Source: Pachysolen tannophilus NRRL Y-2460 | Lineage: Eukaryota > Ascomycota > Pichiomycetes > Alaninales > Pachysolenaceae | Length of the DNA: 64,000 nt | Reading direction: 5' to 3' | Assembly: GCA_001661245.1 (NCBI GenBank) | Contig: KV454015.1 | Span: 218,978 to 282,977, forward strand | Shown here: in pieces, positions 40,258 through 50,195 of the stretch | Layout: each line of letters starts with the position of its first letter | Numbering within the stretch: the first letter of the stretch is position 1 | The notes under the pieces: model-generated | Database searches by the model: none | What the model saw: only the letters and a program-made list of their open reading frames with translations | What the model was told of the DNA's origin: nothing | Program-made: the position numbers and the translations under genes

Positions 40258-40530
40258 AAATAATATATAAATATATATATATATATGTGTGTATAGAGCT
40301 AATGTAAAAATATCATGAAATGTTGGTAAATATTATATTTTGAAAATATTAAAGAACCCCAAAAGAAAAAAAAAAATAAAAAAAATAAAGAAACCTTTCC
40401 GTAAACCTCAAATACCAAATATATACAGACATGGCAGAAACTATTACTTCTGGTTGATGCAAGTAGAAGAAGATGTATTGGCGACAGTATTTATAATGAT
40501 CTATGATCTATGATCTGTGATTATAGCAGT

Positions 40531-41316
40531 TTAAGCAGAACTACCATCTTTGTTTAATTTATCAAAATCAAAATCAAAGCTTGCACCACATCCACAACTA
40601 CTTGTTGTGTATGGACTTTCTGTAACTTTAAACTGTGAACCTATTAATTCATGAACATAATCAACTTTACTATCTCTTAAAATTTCTAAACTCATTTTAT
40701 CTATTATAACTCTTGCATTGCCATCCCTAACAAACATAGAATCCTCGTTATCATCTTTCAGATCCTTACCAGCATTAAATTCTTTTTCATAATCATCTAC
40801 AAGTTTTAAATTATATTGAAATCCATGACATCCACCACTTTCAACTTGTATACGAAGAGCTAATTTAGGATTATTGTCCTTTTCGATAATTTCTTTCAAT
40901 TTCAGTGATGCATCTTCAGTTATATATAAGAAAAGAGGTAACCCATTATTATCACTAATCAACTGATTAACACATCTAGTCGATAATAAAGAAGCTCCCG
41001 ATGATGATTTATCCTTTTCTAAAGGAAATGTAGATTTTTTCGGTAATTTTTCAGCCAGTTTCACAGATGTAGATTCCAAATCTTTTTTTTGCTGTTGTTC
41101 TTGTTGCAGAAGTTGTGGCTCTGCCGATTGTGATGATGATGATGGTGTTATCACTGTAGAATTAAATCTAACTATCAACTCAGATGGAATCCGTAAAGAA
41201 ATAAACGATTGGGAATACAATAACGATGACAACGGGAATGGTGATAACGATAGCACCCGCTTCATATTATACCCATGGAAAGGCCTGATCTGTCTATGAA
41301 TTAATTTCAATATCAT
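40531..41316 (-). CDS. ISA2: Mitochondrial iron-sulfur assembly protein Isa2
   Basis: A-type Fe-S carrier of the mitochondrial matrix; works with Isa1 and Iba57 in making [4Fe-4S] clusters for aconitase and lipoate synthase. The first ATG gives MILKLIHRQIRPFHGYNMKR, 261 residues. The N-terminus (to about 100) is basic with few acids, then Gln/Ser-rich, as expected for a presequence. The conserved domain starts LFLYITEDAS. The three cluster Cys are in GGCHGFQY and in SSCGCGASF near the C-terminus. An upstream in-frame TTG was not taken as start. The 3' end faces the 39394 gene across 273 bases of AT-rich sequence. Confidence 0.93.
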   Translation of the reverse strand: MILKLIHRQIRPFHGYNMKRVLSLSPFPLSSLLYSQSFISLRIPSELIVRFNSTVITPSSSSQSAEPQLLQQEQQQKKDLESTSVKLAEKLPKKSTFPLEKDKSSSGASLLSTRCVNQLISDNNGLPLFLYITEDASLKLKEIIEKDNNPKLALRIQVESGGCHGFQYNLKLVDDYEKEFNAGKDLKDDNEDSMFVRDGNARVIIDKMSLEILRDSKVDYVHELIGSQFKVTESPYTTSSCGCGASFDFDFDKLNKDGSSA

Positions 41317-41616
41317 TATTCTTAATTCTTTAATTTCAAATACCTTCGAAACAATATTCAATATTCAATATCGGAATATAACTTGCTTTTTTTTTTTAAT
41401 TCTATTTATATTTAAAGTAATGGTTTAATCATTACTAATGTTCTATCTCTGTATGGACAGTTAAAATACAAACCAAAAAAGAAAAAAAAGAAAAAAAAAA
41501 ATTTGAAAATGAACTGAATTGATATATAATACACGACCGAATAATAGCAGCTTTAATAAGAAGAAGAATAGTTCCATGCTAATTAGATGCTATACAAAGA
41601 TGTTATAAGAGATAGA
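41317..41616. other. Spacer upstream of ISA2
   Basis: 300 bases: ISA2 promoter and FUN26 3' flank. Poly-A tracts at about 41479-41500. Nothing else noted. Confidence 0.5.
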
Positions 41617-43125
41617 TCAGTTTCTGTTGACCAAGTAGGTGAACAAGTAGCTGAAAAGACTTCCAAATGCCAAACCTATGCTGAGGAAAACAGTTGTAAA
41701 TCCGCCTGCGGCTTTTTGTTCATTTTCACCATCGACAAATCTGCTAACGTTCATGAAACTTGAAGAGCATAATTGACCATTTGTTAACCCGAATAAGAAT
41801 TGTAATAGGATGTAAATGACATCTGACTGTATAATTGCGTGACTTTTGTTGTTTTTGAAGTTACACATGAAAAAGAAAGGTATGAATATCAATCTCAAGA
41901 TTGATAATATGATTAATTTTCTTGGAGATGCTATTATGAAAAAACTCCATGCACAAAGTAATCTTGCTAGTAAATCTCCAACACTCCATATTAAGAATGC
42001 TAAAGGAGTGAAAATGTTTTTATTGATATTGTTTACTGATTCCACTGATGATGCAAAGACTGGGAAAATTAAAGTTATGGAAAAAGTGAAAAAAATAGTT
42101 AGTGCAATTAACTTCAATTTCGACCACAAGTATCTAAAAGGTACATGTTGTTGTTGTTGTTCTAAGTTCTCTCCAGGTTCTAATTGTGGTTGTAGTTGTA
42201 GTTGTGCTTGGTCTTGGTCTTGTGCTTGTGCTTGATTGGTTACAGTTTGGTTTAACATCTTTGCGGCTTCATGTTCTTCACTATTATCCCACATTGAAAT
42301 TGGCTCAAAAGAAGTTTCTTCTTCTTCTTTGATTTCATCTAAATAATCAACTAACCATATTAAAAATAATGATAATGCACTTACAAAACATGATGTTAAA
42401 AAATAAATCATAGCACCATAATTTTTATCAACATTTTCCTTTTCCTTATCTTTAATTGGAGTCTTATTAGCAGCCAAAACTGAAATAATCATTGTGAACG
42501 ATGGTAATACTCCTGAAAAAGCTTGTCCAACCATAACACCATTAGCGAAAATTGGTCCCAATATATTTACTAATGCCATTACTCCATTTTGAGAAATAGC
42601 AGTTGCTGAACTATTTAAAAAGACAGAAATCATAACAAATATAAAATAAATAATATAATTCACTTGTGTGAATATAACACATGACATCCCCAATATTGCA
42701 AATACAATTATAATTAAAATTTGTCCCATTTTTACTCTATATTTATAATCAACTCCATGTTGTCTTTGAGATAATATATAACTACAACATGTTGAAGTTA
42801 ATGTAGATATAGTCATCATAGTTGAAGAATAATTATTCGACAACTTGGAATTAGGTACAAACCTTTGATCAAAATATTCAGAAGCTGCTAAATAACAATT
42901 CCATGGCCACAATAAAGCAACTCCTAATACTAAAAATGTAAAATATCTTAATTCTGTTAATGTAACTTTAACTTTCCTTACTTGAAATATCACCTTCTCA
43001 CTCCTGCCACTACCATTAATATTAGTATCACTATTACTTATTGACTGATTTTCTTCAAAATCATTTGTATCCAGATCCAGATCCAGATCTATCATATGAA
43101 TATCCACTTGATCACTTCTAGACAT
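41617..43125 (-). CDS. FUN26: Equilibrative nucleoside transporter Fun26
   Basis: ENT-family (SLC29) membrane transporter; yeast Fun26 moves nucleosides/nucleobases and nicotinamide riboside out of the vacuole. 502 residues and about 11 predicted transmembrane helices. The acidic N-terminus (DLDLDLDTNDFEEN) may carry vacuolar sorting information. ENT marks: LGVALLWPWNCYLAASEYF in TM1 (the PWN motif), then GVMALVNILGPIFANGVMVG (TM4-5). A long hydrophilic loop between TM6 and TM7 contains an (Ala/Asp-Gln)n repeat (about 295-325). The final LFGLTNGQLCSS motif is also typical. The repeat in the loop comes from a TTGTGCTTGGTC-type tandem in DNA. Confidence 0.92.
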   Translation of the reverse strand: MSRSDQVDIHMIDLDLDLDTNDFEENQSISNSDTNINGSGRSEKVIFQVRKVKVTLTELRYFTFLVLGVALLWPWNCYLAASEYFDQRFVPNSKLSNNYSSTMMTISTLTSTCCSYILSQRQHGVDYKYRVKMGQILIIIVFAILGMSCVIFTQVNYIIYFIFVMISVFLNSSATAISQNGVMALVNILGPIFANGVMVGQAFSGVLPSFTMIISVLAANKTPIKDKEKENVDKNYGAMIYFLTSCFVSALSLFLIWLVDYLDEIKEEEETSFEPISMWDNSEEHEAAKMLNQTVTNQAQAQDQDQAQLQLQPQLEPGENLEQQQQHVPFRYLWSKLKLIALTIFFTFSITLIFPVFASSVESVNNINKNIFTPLAFLIWSVGDLLARLLCAWSFFIIASPRKLIILSILRLIFIPFFFMCNFKNNKSHAIIQSDVIYILLQFLFGLTNGQLCSSSFMNVSRFVDGENEQKAAGGFTTVFLSIGLAFGSLFSYLFTYLVNRN

Positions 43126-43452
43126 CTTATACCTCTAACATATATTTATATTTATATATATATAAATTTATTAATTATATTTGAATTTAGCGCTATATAA
43201 CTTTTTTAAACCTTTGATTGTCGTGGCCTGGCGCTTATCGCTCTTTACTCAAAAAAGAAAAAAGAAAAAAAAAATTTTTTTTTTTTTCTCATAATAAAAA
43301 CTAAAAGTCGTGTTATTTTCTACAAATATATACGAATATGGTAATAAATACCCGGTCTCCCCAAAAGGTAAGAAAAAAAACAGTTTTTTTTATGTCTGCG
43401 AGTGTATGTACCCCTTTTTTTAGGGGTGTGTTAGAGTTGAGGTTTAAGTAAT
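43126..43452. other. FUN26-SNZ1 spacer
   Basis: 327 bases: FUN26 promoter and the SNZ1 3' flank. A/T tracts. AGTCGTG at about 43305 with CCATATTCGT on the same (minus) strand 19 bases off recalls the HAP5 composite element, but the box has a mismatch. Confidence 0.45.
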
Positions 43453-44531
43453 TTACCAACCTCTAGTTGATAATTTTTCAAAATTTTTCAAGCTATCAAC
43501 AGTGATACCTTGCATACTTTCACCTAGGTCTTTTGAATACTCTAAGATTTTCTTTGGGTCATTGTAGTGGGTTACCGAATTGACTATTGCTCTTGCAATT
43601 TTTTCTGGGTTTGCACTTTTAAAAATACCAGAACCAACAAATACACCATCACAACCCATTTGCATACAAAGAGCTGCATCTGCTGGAGTTGCAATTCCAC
43701 CTGCAGCAAAGTTTACTACTGGTAATTTCCCCTTATTATCGATAAGATCTTGTAATAATTTAAAAGGAACTCTTAATTCATTTGCATATTCTTGAATTTC
43801 ACTTGGTGTTTTCAAAGATAAAGCTATTTCAATATCTTGTTTAATAATATTGATATGATTAACAGCTTCAGAGATATCACCAGTTCCAGCTTCACCTTTT
43901 GTTCTAATCATTGCAGCACCTTCATTTATACGTCTTAAAGCTTCTCCTAAATTTCTCAGACCGCAAACAAATGGAATTTTGAAATCATTTTTCGCAATAT
44001 GATTGATCTTATCTGCAGGAGTTAAAACTTCAGATTCATCAATATAATCAACTTCTAAAGCTTCTAATATTTCAGCCTCAACAAAATGACCAATTCTACA
44101 TTTTGCCATAACTGGAATTGAAACACTGAAAAAATTATTAATTATATTAGTAATTGAAACTTTTTTTTTCAGTTATCACAATTAAATCGCATACATATCA
44201 TGCATACAAATTGAATATATTTAATTTTATTTACTTACGCATTCATAATATCTTCAATAAATTTTGGATCAGACATTCTAGATACACCACCGTATTTCCT
44301 AATATCAGAAGGAACTCTTTCTAAAGCCATAACAGCACATGCACCTGCTCTTTCAGCGATTAATGCTTGCTCGACATTTACAACACTAAAAACATAATTA
44401 GTAAATCTGAAATATATATATATATATATATATATTGGGGTGTTTTAAAATACTTACTCCATTATAACACCACCTTTAAGCATTTGGGCTAAACCAGCTT
44501 TTAATTGAAAAGTATTTTGAACTTCAGACAT
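43453..44531 (-). CDS. SNZ1: Pyridoxal 5'-phosphate synthase subunit Snz1/Pdx1 (three exons)
   Basis: Synthase subunit that makes pyridoxal 5'-phosphate from ribose 5-phosphate, glyceraldehyde 3-phosphate and ammonia. Exon 1 is 44531-44458, exon 2 is 44385-44239 and exon 3 is 44125-43453. Introns of 72 and 113 bases have donors GTAAGT, branch sites TACTAAT and TAG/CAG acceptors. The spliced product is 297 residues, the yeast length. Landmarks: [20 protein letters not shown] with the catalytic Asp formed across the first splice junction; [20 protein letters not shown] (Lys) across the second; [12 protein letters not shown]; and [22 protein letters not shown] at 43959-43957 (VCG-CTG-RNLGEAL) lies at an Ala/Cys position. 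Paired head-to-head with SNO1, its glutaminase partner. Confidence 0.96.
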
Positions 44532-45069
44532 TTTTTTTTTTGAAAAATTATAAAAATTACTACTACTACTATAATTCAAAAAATTTAAAAGAATAATTTT
44601 CTTCAATAACACACTTTTTCAAAGCTATTTATATTAAATTTCAAATCAATTTCTTGAATATTGCGGGAATTGAAAAAAATTTGAGTCATCATTGGTATTA
44701 GCCGCCAAAAGAATTGAATAAAAAAAACAAAAAACTCGTTGAATCCATTTATCTTTGCTTATAATTGATTAAAACATACCATAATGCTTCCGGTTTGACA
44801 AGTCAAATATCGGATTTAAAAGTGCAACTTGCCAAACTAAATTCATCTCGCCCAGTCTGTCAAATCCGATATATACTTTTCTATCTTTCATATCCAATTT
44901 TTCAAAATTGCGGAATTTGACCATATCATATCAAACATTGAATATTTATAGGTCAATATATATATATATATATATTATATATCTGTTTATGTGTTTATGT
45001 GTTCATCTGAGTAGTATTTCTTTTCTGTGATTTTTGTTTTGTACCAGATTTGTTTTTTTTTTTGTAATA
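44532..45069. promoter_or_regulatory. Divergent SNZ1/SNO1 promoter with inverted ATATCGGATTT pair
   Basis: 538 bases shared by the two vitamin B6 genes. ATATCGGATTT at 44807-44817 and its inverse AAATCCGATAT at 44862-44872 form an 11-bp inverted repeat with 44 bases between. Both are preceded by GTCAAAT on the plus strand. The CGG cores suit a Zn2Cys6 factor. An (AT)n run lies at about 44956-44982 near the SNO1 start. The pair is a good candidate for co-regulation by vitamin or growth-phase signals. Confidence 0.55.
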
Positions 45070-45831
45070 ATGAAACAAAAAATTAAATTGGGGGTTTTAG
45101 CGATACAAGGTGCTTTTAAAGAACACATTCACCATTTTGAAAAAATTATTGAGAAAGAACAATATCAAGATTATGAGATTGAAGTAGTTGAAATTAGTCA
45201 ACTGGACCAATTAATCTCATGTAATGCTTTAGTTATTCCTGGAGGTGAAAGTACTTCCATATCGATAACCGCTGAGAGAATAGGTTTATTAGAACCATTA
45301 CGAGATTTTATTAGAAAAGGTAAACCAGTCTGGGGTACTTGTGCTGGATTAATTTTACTTGCTTCAAAGATAACTAATGCTTCTCTGGGACAAAAATTAA
45401 TTGGTGGATTAGATATTGAAGTTCAAAGAAATGCTTTTGGAAGACAATTGAATTCTTTTGCAATTCCCAAGGTGGATTTTAGTTCTTTTATTCCAGGTTG
45501 TAAAGATTTCCAACACGCTGTTTTCATTAGAGCACCTGTTGTTACAGCTATAAATATCTTTAATAATACTACAGATTCTTTTATTAAAAATAATGATAAT
45601 AATGATAAATATTTTAATAATCAATCAGTAGTTTATGCACCATCATATGCATACAATTTTGAAGAAAAAAAACCTCAAGTGGAAATATTATCAAGACTTG
45701 ATGAATCTCATAAAAATTTAATTGTCGCTGTAAGACAAGGTCAAATCTTAGGAACAGCTTTTCACCCAGAATTATCAAAAGATTCTAGGTTTCATCAATG
45801 GTTCTTGGAAGAATTTGTATTGAAATTGTAG
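45070..45831 (+). CDS. SNO1: Pyridoxal 5'-phosphate synthase glutaminase subunit Sno1/Pdx2
   Basis: Glutamine amidotransferase that feeds ammonia to Snz1. The ATG giving MKQKIKLGVLAIQGAFKEH yields 253 residues; the frame open further upstream lacks an ATG. Class I glutaminase features: ALVIPGGESTSISITAERIG (oxyanion region), WGTCAGLILLASK with the nucleophile Cys, EVQRNAFGRQ, FIRAPVV, and the His-Glu pair in TAFHPELSKDSRFHQWF. There is an Asn/Asp-rich insertion at about 180-195 (NNDNNDKYFNN) compared with bacterial PdxT. Divergent from SNZ1 with a shared promoter, as in many yeasts. Confidence 0.96.
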   Translation: MKQKIKLGVLAIQGAFKEHIHHFEKIIEKEQYQDYEIEVVEISQLDQLISCNALVIPGGESTSISITAERIGLLEPLRDFIRKGKPVWGTCAGLILLASKITNASLGQKLIGGLDIEVQRNAFGRQLNSFAIPKVDFSSFIPGCKDFQHAVFIRAPVVTAINIFNNTTDSFIKNNDNNDKYFNNQSVVYAPSYAYNFEEKKPQVEILSRLDESHKNLIVAVRQGQILGTAFHPELSKDSRFHQWFLEEFVLKL

Positions 45832-45950
45832 TGTAAACATTTATTTTTTTATATATATATTTATTTATAAATTTTAAATAGATAAAAGATAAGTTAATTT
45901 TATTATATTAAAATTTGTAATTTTTTTTTTTTTTGGAGGAGGTTTAAAAG

Positions 45951-47053
45951 ATGTTGAAGGCTAGTGTATTTAATGGCTTTAATGGATCTAACGAATCCAA
46001 TGGAATGAATGGATCGAATGGATCCAACAAAGGTTTGAATAATTCCATAGTTGTAGTAGACTCCGAATTAAGTTTTTGTAATTCGTATCAGTTGGCAATC
46101 AAGAATTATTTAAATAAGAATTTTCATCATTCATGGAACTTGATCCTTCCTTTAATTAATGAGGTATTACAAGGAAGAAAACTTATAGGCAATAGGGATC
46201 TAGCTATTGGATGTTTTAAATTATATTTTAGTTTGGTTGATTTATTTTTGAAAAAACCAGAATTGTTTAATCTACCTCGTTCTGAAAGGGTTATAATTGA
46301 AAAAGAATTTAAAAATGGGTTATTGGTAAATCAATTATTAGTAATTTCAGGAAATGATTATGGGAAAATTGATAGTGAATTATTTTTCATTGCTTCATTG
46401 ATTGAATTTGGAAATGAATTTGAAATAACAAAATTGGAATTACAACTTGAAAATTATTTAAGATCAAATGATTACTTAACAAGTGGTGGATTTGAAAATG
46501 ATAATAAGAATTTAAGAAAAATCTTGTCTCTTTATTTATTCAAAGTATTACCGAAAAATCATAATTTTGAAAAATCACAAGAATTGATTGAGAAAATATA
46601 CATTAGAGATGACATTAAAATATCACAGAAACTTGCAAAATTGAAACAAGTGAAGACAAATTTACAAAAAATAGAAGAAGCCAACAAGATGGAAAAGGTG
46701 AAAAAGGAAGCCGAAAGGCAAAGACTTGCCAAGAAAAAAAAAGAAGAGGAAGAAGAAGAAAAAGAAAAAGAAAAGAAAACAAGACAATTAACAACAATCA
46801 AAGAAGTACAACATCAACAACCACAACGACAACCACAGAAATCGCTGCCCGCACATAGCAAAGAGACTACAACACTTTTTTTGCTCAAAAATCTAAGGAA
46901 AATATTACTCACTTTTAAAACCAAAAAAATTCTTCTTTATCTCTTTATGTTGATAAGCCTATTACTTTCTTTAAGAAAATACAAGAAAACTACAGGGAAA
47001 ATACTGCAAATGGTAACAAACACGCTAAGTATGGCTTTCAAAGTCTCTTATTT

Positions 47054-47057
<4 letters not shown>
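45951..47057 (+). CDS. PEX15: Tail-anchored peroxin, Pex15/Pex26-like
   Basis: 368 residues. The N-terminus is Asn/Gly/Ser-rich low-complexity (NGFNGSNESNGMNGSNGSN). An alpha-helical soluble domain follows at about 40-230, then a Lys/Glu-rich coiled stretch (KKKKEEEEEEKEKEKK) and a single C-terminal transmembrane helix at about 326-341 (ILLYLFMLISLLLSL). A short basic tail LRKYKKTTGKILQMV follows. That helix-plus-LRKYKK end closely resembles the tail of yeast Pex15, the peroxisomal membrane anchor for the AAA ATPases Pex1/Pex6 that recycle Pex5. The soluble part diverges fast in this family, so the call rests on architecture and tail. Only 119 bases separate it from SNO1 on the same strand. 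Confidence 0.72.
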
Positions 47058-47092
<35 letters not shown>

Positions 47093-47828
47093 CCTATATA
47101 CATAAACGTGTTGTTCTAATATCATCTTGTAGCCATCACGCTTTCGCCATCAAATCATGGGCAATCGAACCATGATCCATCTCCTCCTGGTGATTATCTA
47201 CACCAATAACCATAATAAGTAATATATTTCCGTTTTAGGAAACTGTTTAAGCAATTCTCCGAATTAGGAAACTCTGTGTTTTTTGTTTTCTAATAGCGGT
47301 TTGAAATAGAAGTTATGGAAGACAAAAGGTTTAAATATATTAGACATTTATTAAAATATATAACCATTGGTTCATTTGAATTTATAAAGTGAATATATTC
47401 AAAATATTGATTGAATTGATCCATAATTCTATTGGTTTGTTGATTCTTTATTGATCTATTTGGTTGAAAGTATTTTATTTCGGCGAAAAACTGAATAAAA
47501 AAAAAAACTAAATAAATTGATTTGAAGAATTGGGAAACAAACACATTGAAAAAATTTGAAGGACGATTTGTTGATTATAAAGTTTTTTAATTGATTTTTT
47601 TCCTTTTTCCATTTGGTATTATTCTCTTTTCTTTTAATCAGAGAGAGCGCTATAGATAAATTGAAAATATATCTTAAATTTAAAGGGAATCAAATTTTCA
47701 ATTTGTTGTAATCTTTTTCAAAGTATTTTCACAATAGCGATATACAATACAAATAGAAATACGAAAAAAATATTTAAAAAAAAATTAAATTAAATTAAAT
47801 TAAATTAAAATAAAATAAAATAAAATAA

Positions 47829-47859
<31 letters not shown>

Positions 47860-47934
47860 GTTAAACCCCCATTTATTCATTTATTCTTCTCATTAGTATA
47901 TTAGCATATTATAAAAATTTGAAAAGAGAAAAAA
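47058..47934. other. PEX15-TPD3 spacer with two P-box-like sites
   Basis: 877 bases. A (GATA)n microsatellite at about 47056-47091 overlaps the PEX15 stop. A 7-bp hairpin ATCATGG/CCATGAT spans 47154-47176. Two Mcm1-like boxes lie at 47227-47271. (AAATT)n and (AAAATAA) runs near 47785-47828 are followed by (AT)n. A short minus frame at 47290-47544 was considered and not accepted. Confidence 0.55.
47227..47271. promoter_or_regulatory. Pair of Mcm1 P-box-like palindromes
   Basis: TTTCCGTTTTAGGAAA (47227-47242) and TCTCCGAATTAGGAAA (47256-47271), 13 bases between. The first is followed by CTGTTT and the second by CTCTGT, like the single site at 27188 (CTGTTT). So similarity extends past the palindrome. 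About 660 bases upstream of TPD3. Confidence 0.5.
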
Positions 47935-49785
47935 ATGACTACACCAGAGACGAATTCAGATGAGCTTTTGCCGATTGCTTTATTGATGGACGAATTGAAA
48001 CATGATGATGTTGGTAGTAGAGTTCAAGCAATGAAGAGATTAGATACCATTGCTTTGGCACTTAATCCGGAAAGAACAAGAAGTGAGCTTTTACCATTTT
48101 TACAAGATGTTGTTCAAGATGATGAGGATGAAGTTATAACAGTTATTGCTGAAGAATTGCTGAAATTTGTTCAATACGTTGGAGGACCAGCTTATGCTAC
48201 TGAATTAATACCTGTATTGGAAAACATAACGTACAATGAAGAACCAATAGTTAGAGATAAGGCAATCCACTCATTAAATGTAATTAGTAAATCGTTTGAT
48301 GATGATCAGATTAATTCGGATTTTTTACCTTTAATTGAAAGGTTATCTGAACATAAATGGTTTTCTCATAGAGTAGCTTCAACTGGGTTATTTGAAAGTG
48401 TTATATTACGGGTTAATTCAGATTTACGTAAAAAATTATTAGGGTTATATTTAAAGTTAGTTGAAGATGATACTCCAATGGTCAGAAGAGCTGCTGCAAA
48501 ACATTTACCAAAAATTATTGATTTATTAACTGAAAAATTTAAAGAAAATAATATTGAAGAATTTAATTATGATATTATATCTACAATGTTCCAATCGTTA
48601 TTAAATGATAACCAGGATTCAGTCAAGTTTTTATCTGTGGATGTCTTGATATCAATTTTAAAACATTTCAAATTAAATGGTGATGTTTCTCATGAACAAG
48701 AATTGTTTAATAGTGTCTTAATATTAATTCATGATGAAAGTTGGAGAGTTCGTTATATGGTTGCTGATAGATTCGAGCAATTAGTTTCAAGTTTTAATGA
48801 CCCTCCATCTGATATTATAAGGTTAATCCCTGAAATCACTTCTTTAATGAAGGATAATGAAGGTGAAGTTAGAAAAGCAATCTCAAAACAATTACCTGGA
48901 TTCTGTAAGTTAATCAAAAATTCAGATGTTTTGTTAAATGATGTTATCCCATGTGTTGAAAGTTTGAGTAATGATGAAAATGAGGTTGTTAGAAGTGCTT
49001 TAGCAAGTGAAATTACCGGATTAGCACCAATTTTAGGTAAAGATTTAACAATTGAATATTTATTACCAACTTTTTTAAACATGTTAAAAGATGAATTTCC
49101 AGAAGTTAGATTAAATATTATTTCAAACTTACAAATAGTTAATCAAGTTATTGGCATACAGTTATTATCTAAATCTTTGCTTCCTGCAATAACAGAATTA
49201 GCACAAGACAAACAATGGAGAGTAAGATTGGCAATCATAGAGCAAATTCCATTATTAGCAGAACAATTGGGAGTTTCATTCTTTGATGAAGAATTGGGTG
49301 AATTGTGCATGTCTTGGTTATGGGATCCAGTCTATTCTATTAGAAATGCTGCTGTAGTTAATTTGGAAAAATTGACTGTGATTTTTGGATCCGGTTGGGC
49401 AAAACTGGAATTAATTGATAGAATCTTGAGTGACAAGATAGATATTTCAAATTTCATAGTCAGAATCACCTCAGTTTTTGCCTTGACAAATTTAGTACCT
49501 GTTGTTGATGAAAATTTGGTGATCAACGATATATTACCATTTATCTTGAATTTGAGTGAAGATAAAGTTCCAAACATAAGGTTTAACGTCGCAAAATCAT
49601 TACAAGAAATTGTAAAAGCGTTAGCTAAAAATCAAAATAGTGCTAATAAAGATGAACACTTGGATATTATTAAATCAAAAATTATTCCAACTTTAGAGAT
49701 TTTTAGTAAAGACGAGGATGTTGATGTAAGATTTTATGCTGAAAAGAGCATTGAAAGCGTCAAGAAAATTGTAGAAAGCTTTTAA
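47935..49785 (+). CDS. TPD3: Protein phosphatase 2A scaffold (A) subunit Tpd3
   Basis: Scaffold of PP2A holoenzymes (with Pph21/22 and Cdc55 or Rts1). 616 residues, 15 HEAT repeats. Opens with LLPIALLMDELKHDDVGSRV and RLDTIALALNPERTRSELLP, near-identical to the family. Further marks: DDTPMVRRAAAKHLPKIIDL, NDNQDSVKFLSVDVLISILK, SWRVRYMVADRFEQL, VRLNIISNLQIVNQVIG and VPNIRFNVAKSLQEIVK. Length matches PR65, a little shorter at the N-terminus than S. cerevisiae Tpd3. Its only two noted CTG codons are codon 76 (EEL-CTG-KFV; Gly in yeast) and codon 491 (GWAK-CTG-ELI; Asp in yeast). Neither is a Leu position, supporting CTG reassignment. Confidence 0.97.
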   Translation: MTTPETNSDELLPIALLMDELKHDDVGSRVQAMKRLDTIALALNPERTRSELLPFLQDVVQDDEDEVITVIAEELLKFVQYVGGPAYATELIPVLENITYNEEPIVRDKAIHSLNVISKSFDDDQINSDFLPLIERLSEHKWFSHRVASTGLFESVILRVNSDLRKKLLGLYLKLVEDDTPMVRRAAAKHLPKIIDLLTEKFKENNIEEFNYDIISTMFQSLLNDNQDSVKFLSVDVLISILKHFKLNGDVSHEQELFNSVLILIHDESWRVRYMVADRFEQLVSSFNDPPSDIIRLIPEITSLMKDNEGEVRKAISKQLPGFCKLIKNSDVLLNDVIPCVESLSNDENEVVRSALASEITGLAPILGKDLTIEYLLPTFLNMLKDEFPEVRLNIISNLQIVNQVIGIQLLSKSLLPAITELAQDKQWRVRLAIIEQIPLLAEQLGVSFFDEELGELCMSWLWDPVYSIRNAAVVNLEKLTVIFGSGWAKLELIDRILSDKIDISNFIVRITSVFALTNLVPVVDENLVINDILPFILNLSEDKVPNIRFNVAKSLQEIVKALAKNQNSANKDEHLDIIKSKIIPTLEIFSKDEDVDVRFYAEKSIESVKKIVESF

Positions 49786-49812
49786 GAAAATGCAAATCAT
49801 AAATATTTTTTA

Positions 49813-49844
<32 letters not shown>

Positions 49845-50195
49845 TATTTATATTAACTTTTTTTCTTTTCAATTTTTTATTTTCTTTGATTTTAGTTTTT
49901 AGTTTAGTGAATGTTTGCTTTTGTCTTTTGTTATCAAATCATTTTAAACTCTATATCAAGTTATTAGATCAATGGAATTTTTTACTTAACCTTTTTAATT
50001 ATGGTCCATATTGTTTTTTAACCTCTAGTTTTTTCATTTTATTTTATCAGACCCCATTTTTCATTAATAATAATGATAAAACGAATTGTTATAGTTATAA
50101 AAAAAAAGTAACTTTATATAATTTGTAAATCTATCGCAAGAAAGACAATCTTCAACCCTACAAAAAAAAAAAAAAAAAAGATATATATATATATA
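49786..50195. other. TPD3/PMU1 convergent spacer
   Basis: 410 bases. (AT)n at about 49817-49844 and 50180-50195 plus T-rich tracts. The frame at 49886-50128 is T-rich and judged spurious. Confidence 0.6.

Noticed and set aside
43305-43345. CACGACT with CCATATTCGT 19 bases away on the minus strand upstream of FUN26
   Set aside because: Spacing fits but the box ends GT rather than GG; one instance is too weak to claim.
47290-47544. 84-codon minus-strand frame, part of which reads like ordinary coding sequence (possible AG acceptor before it)
   Set aside because: No donor, branch site or homologue found to complete a spliced gene, and composition is explained by AT-rich DNA.
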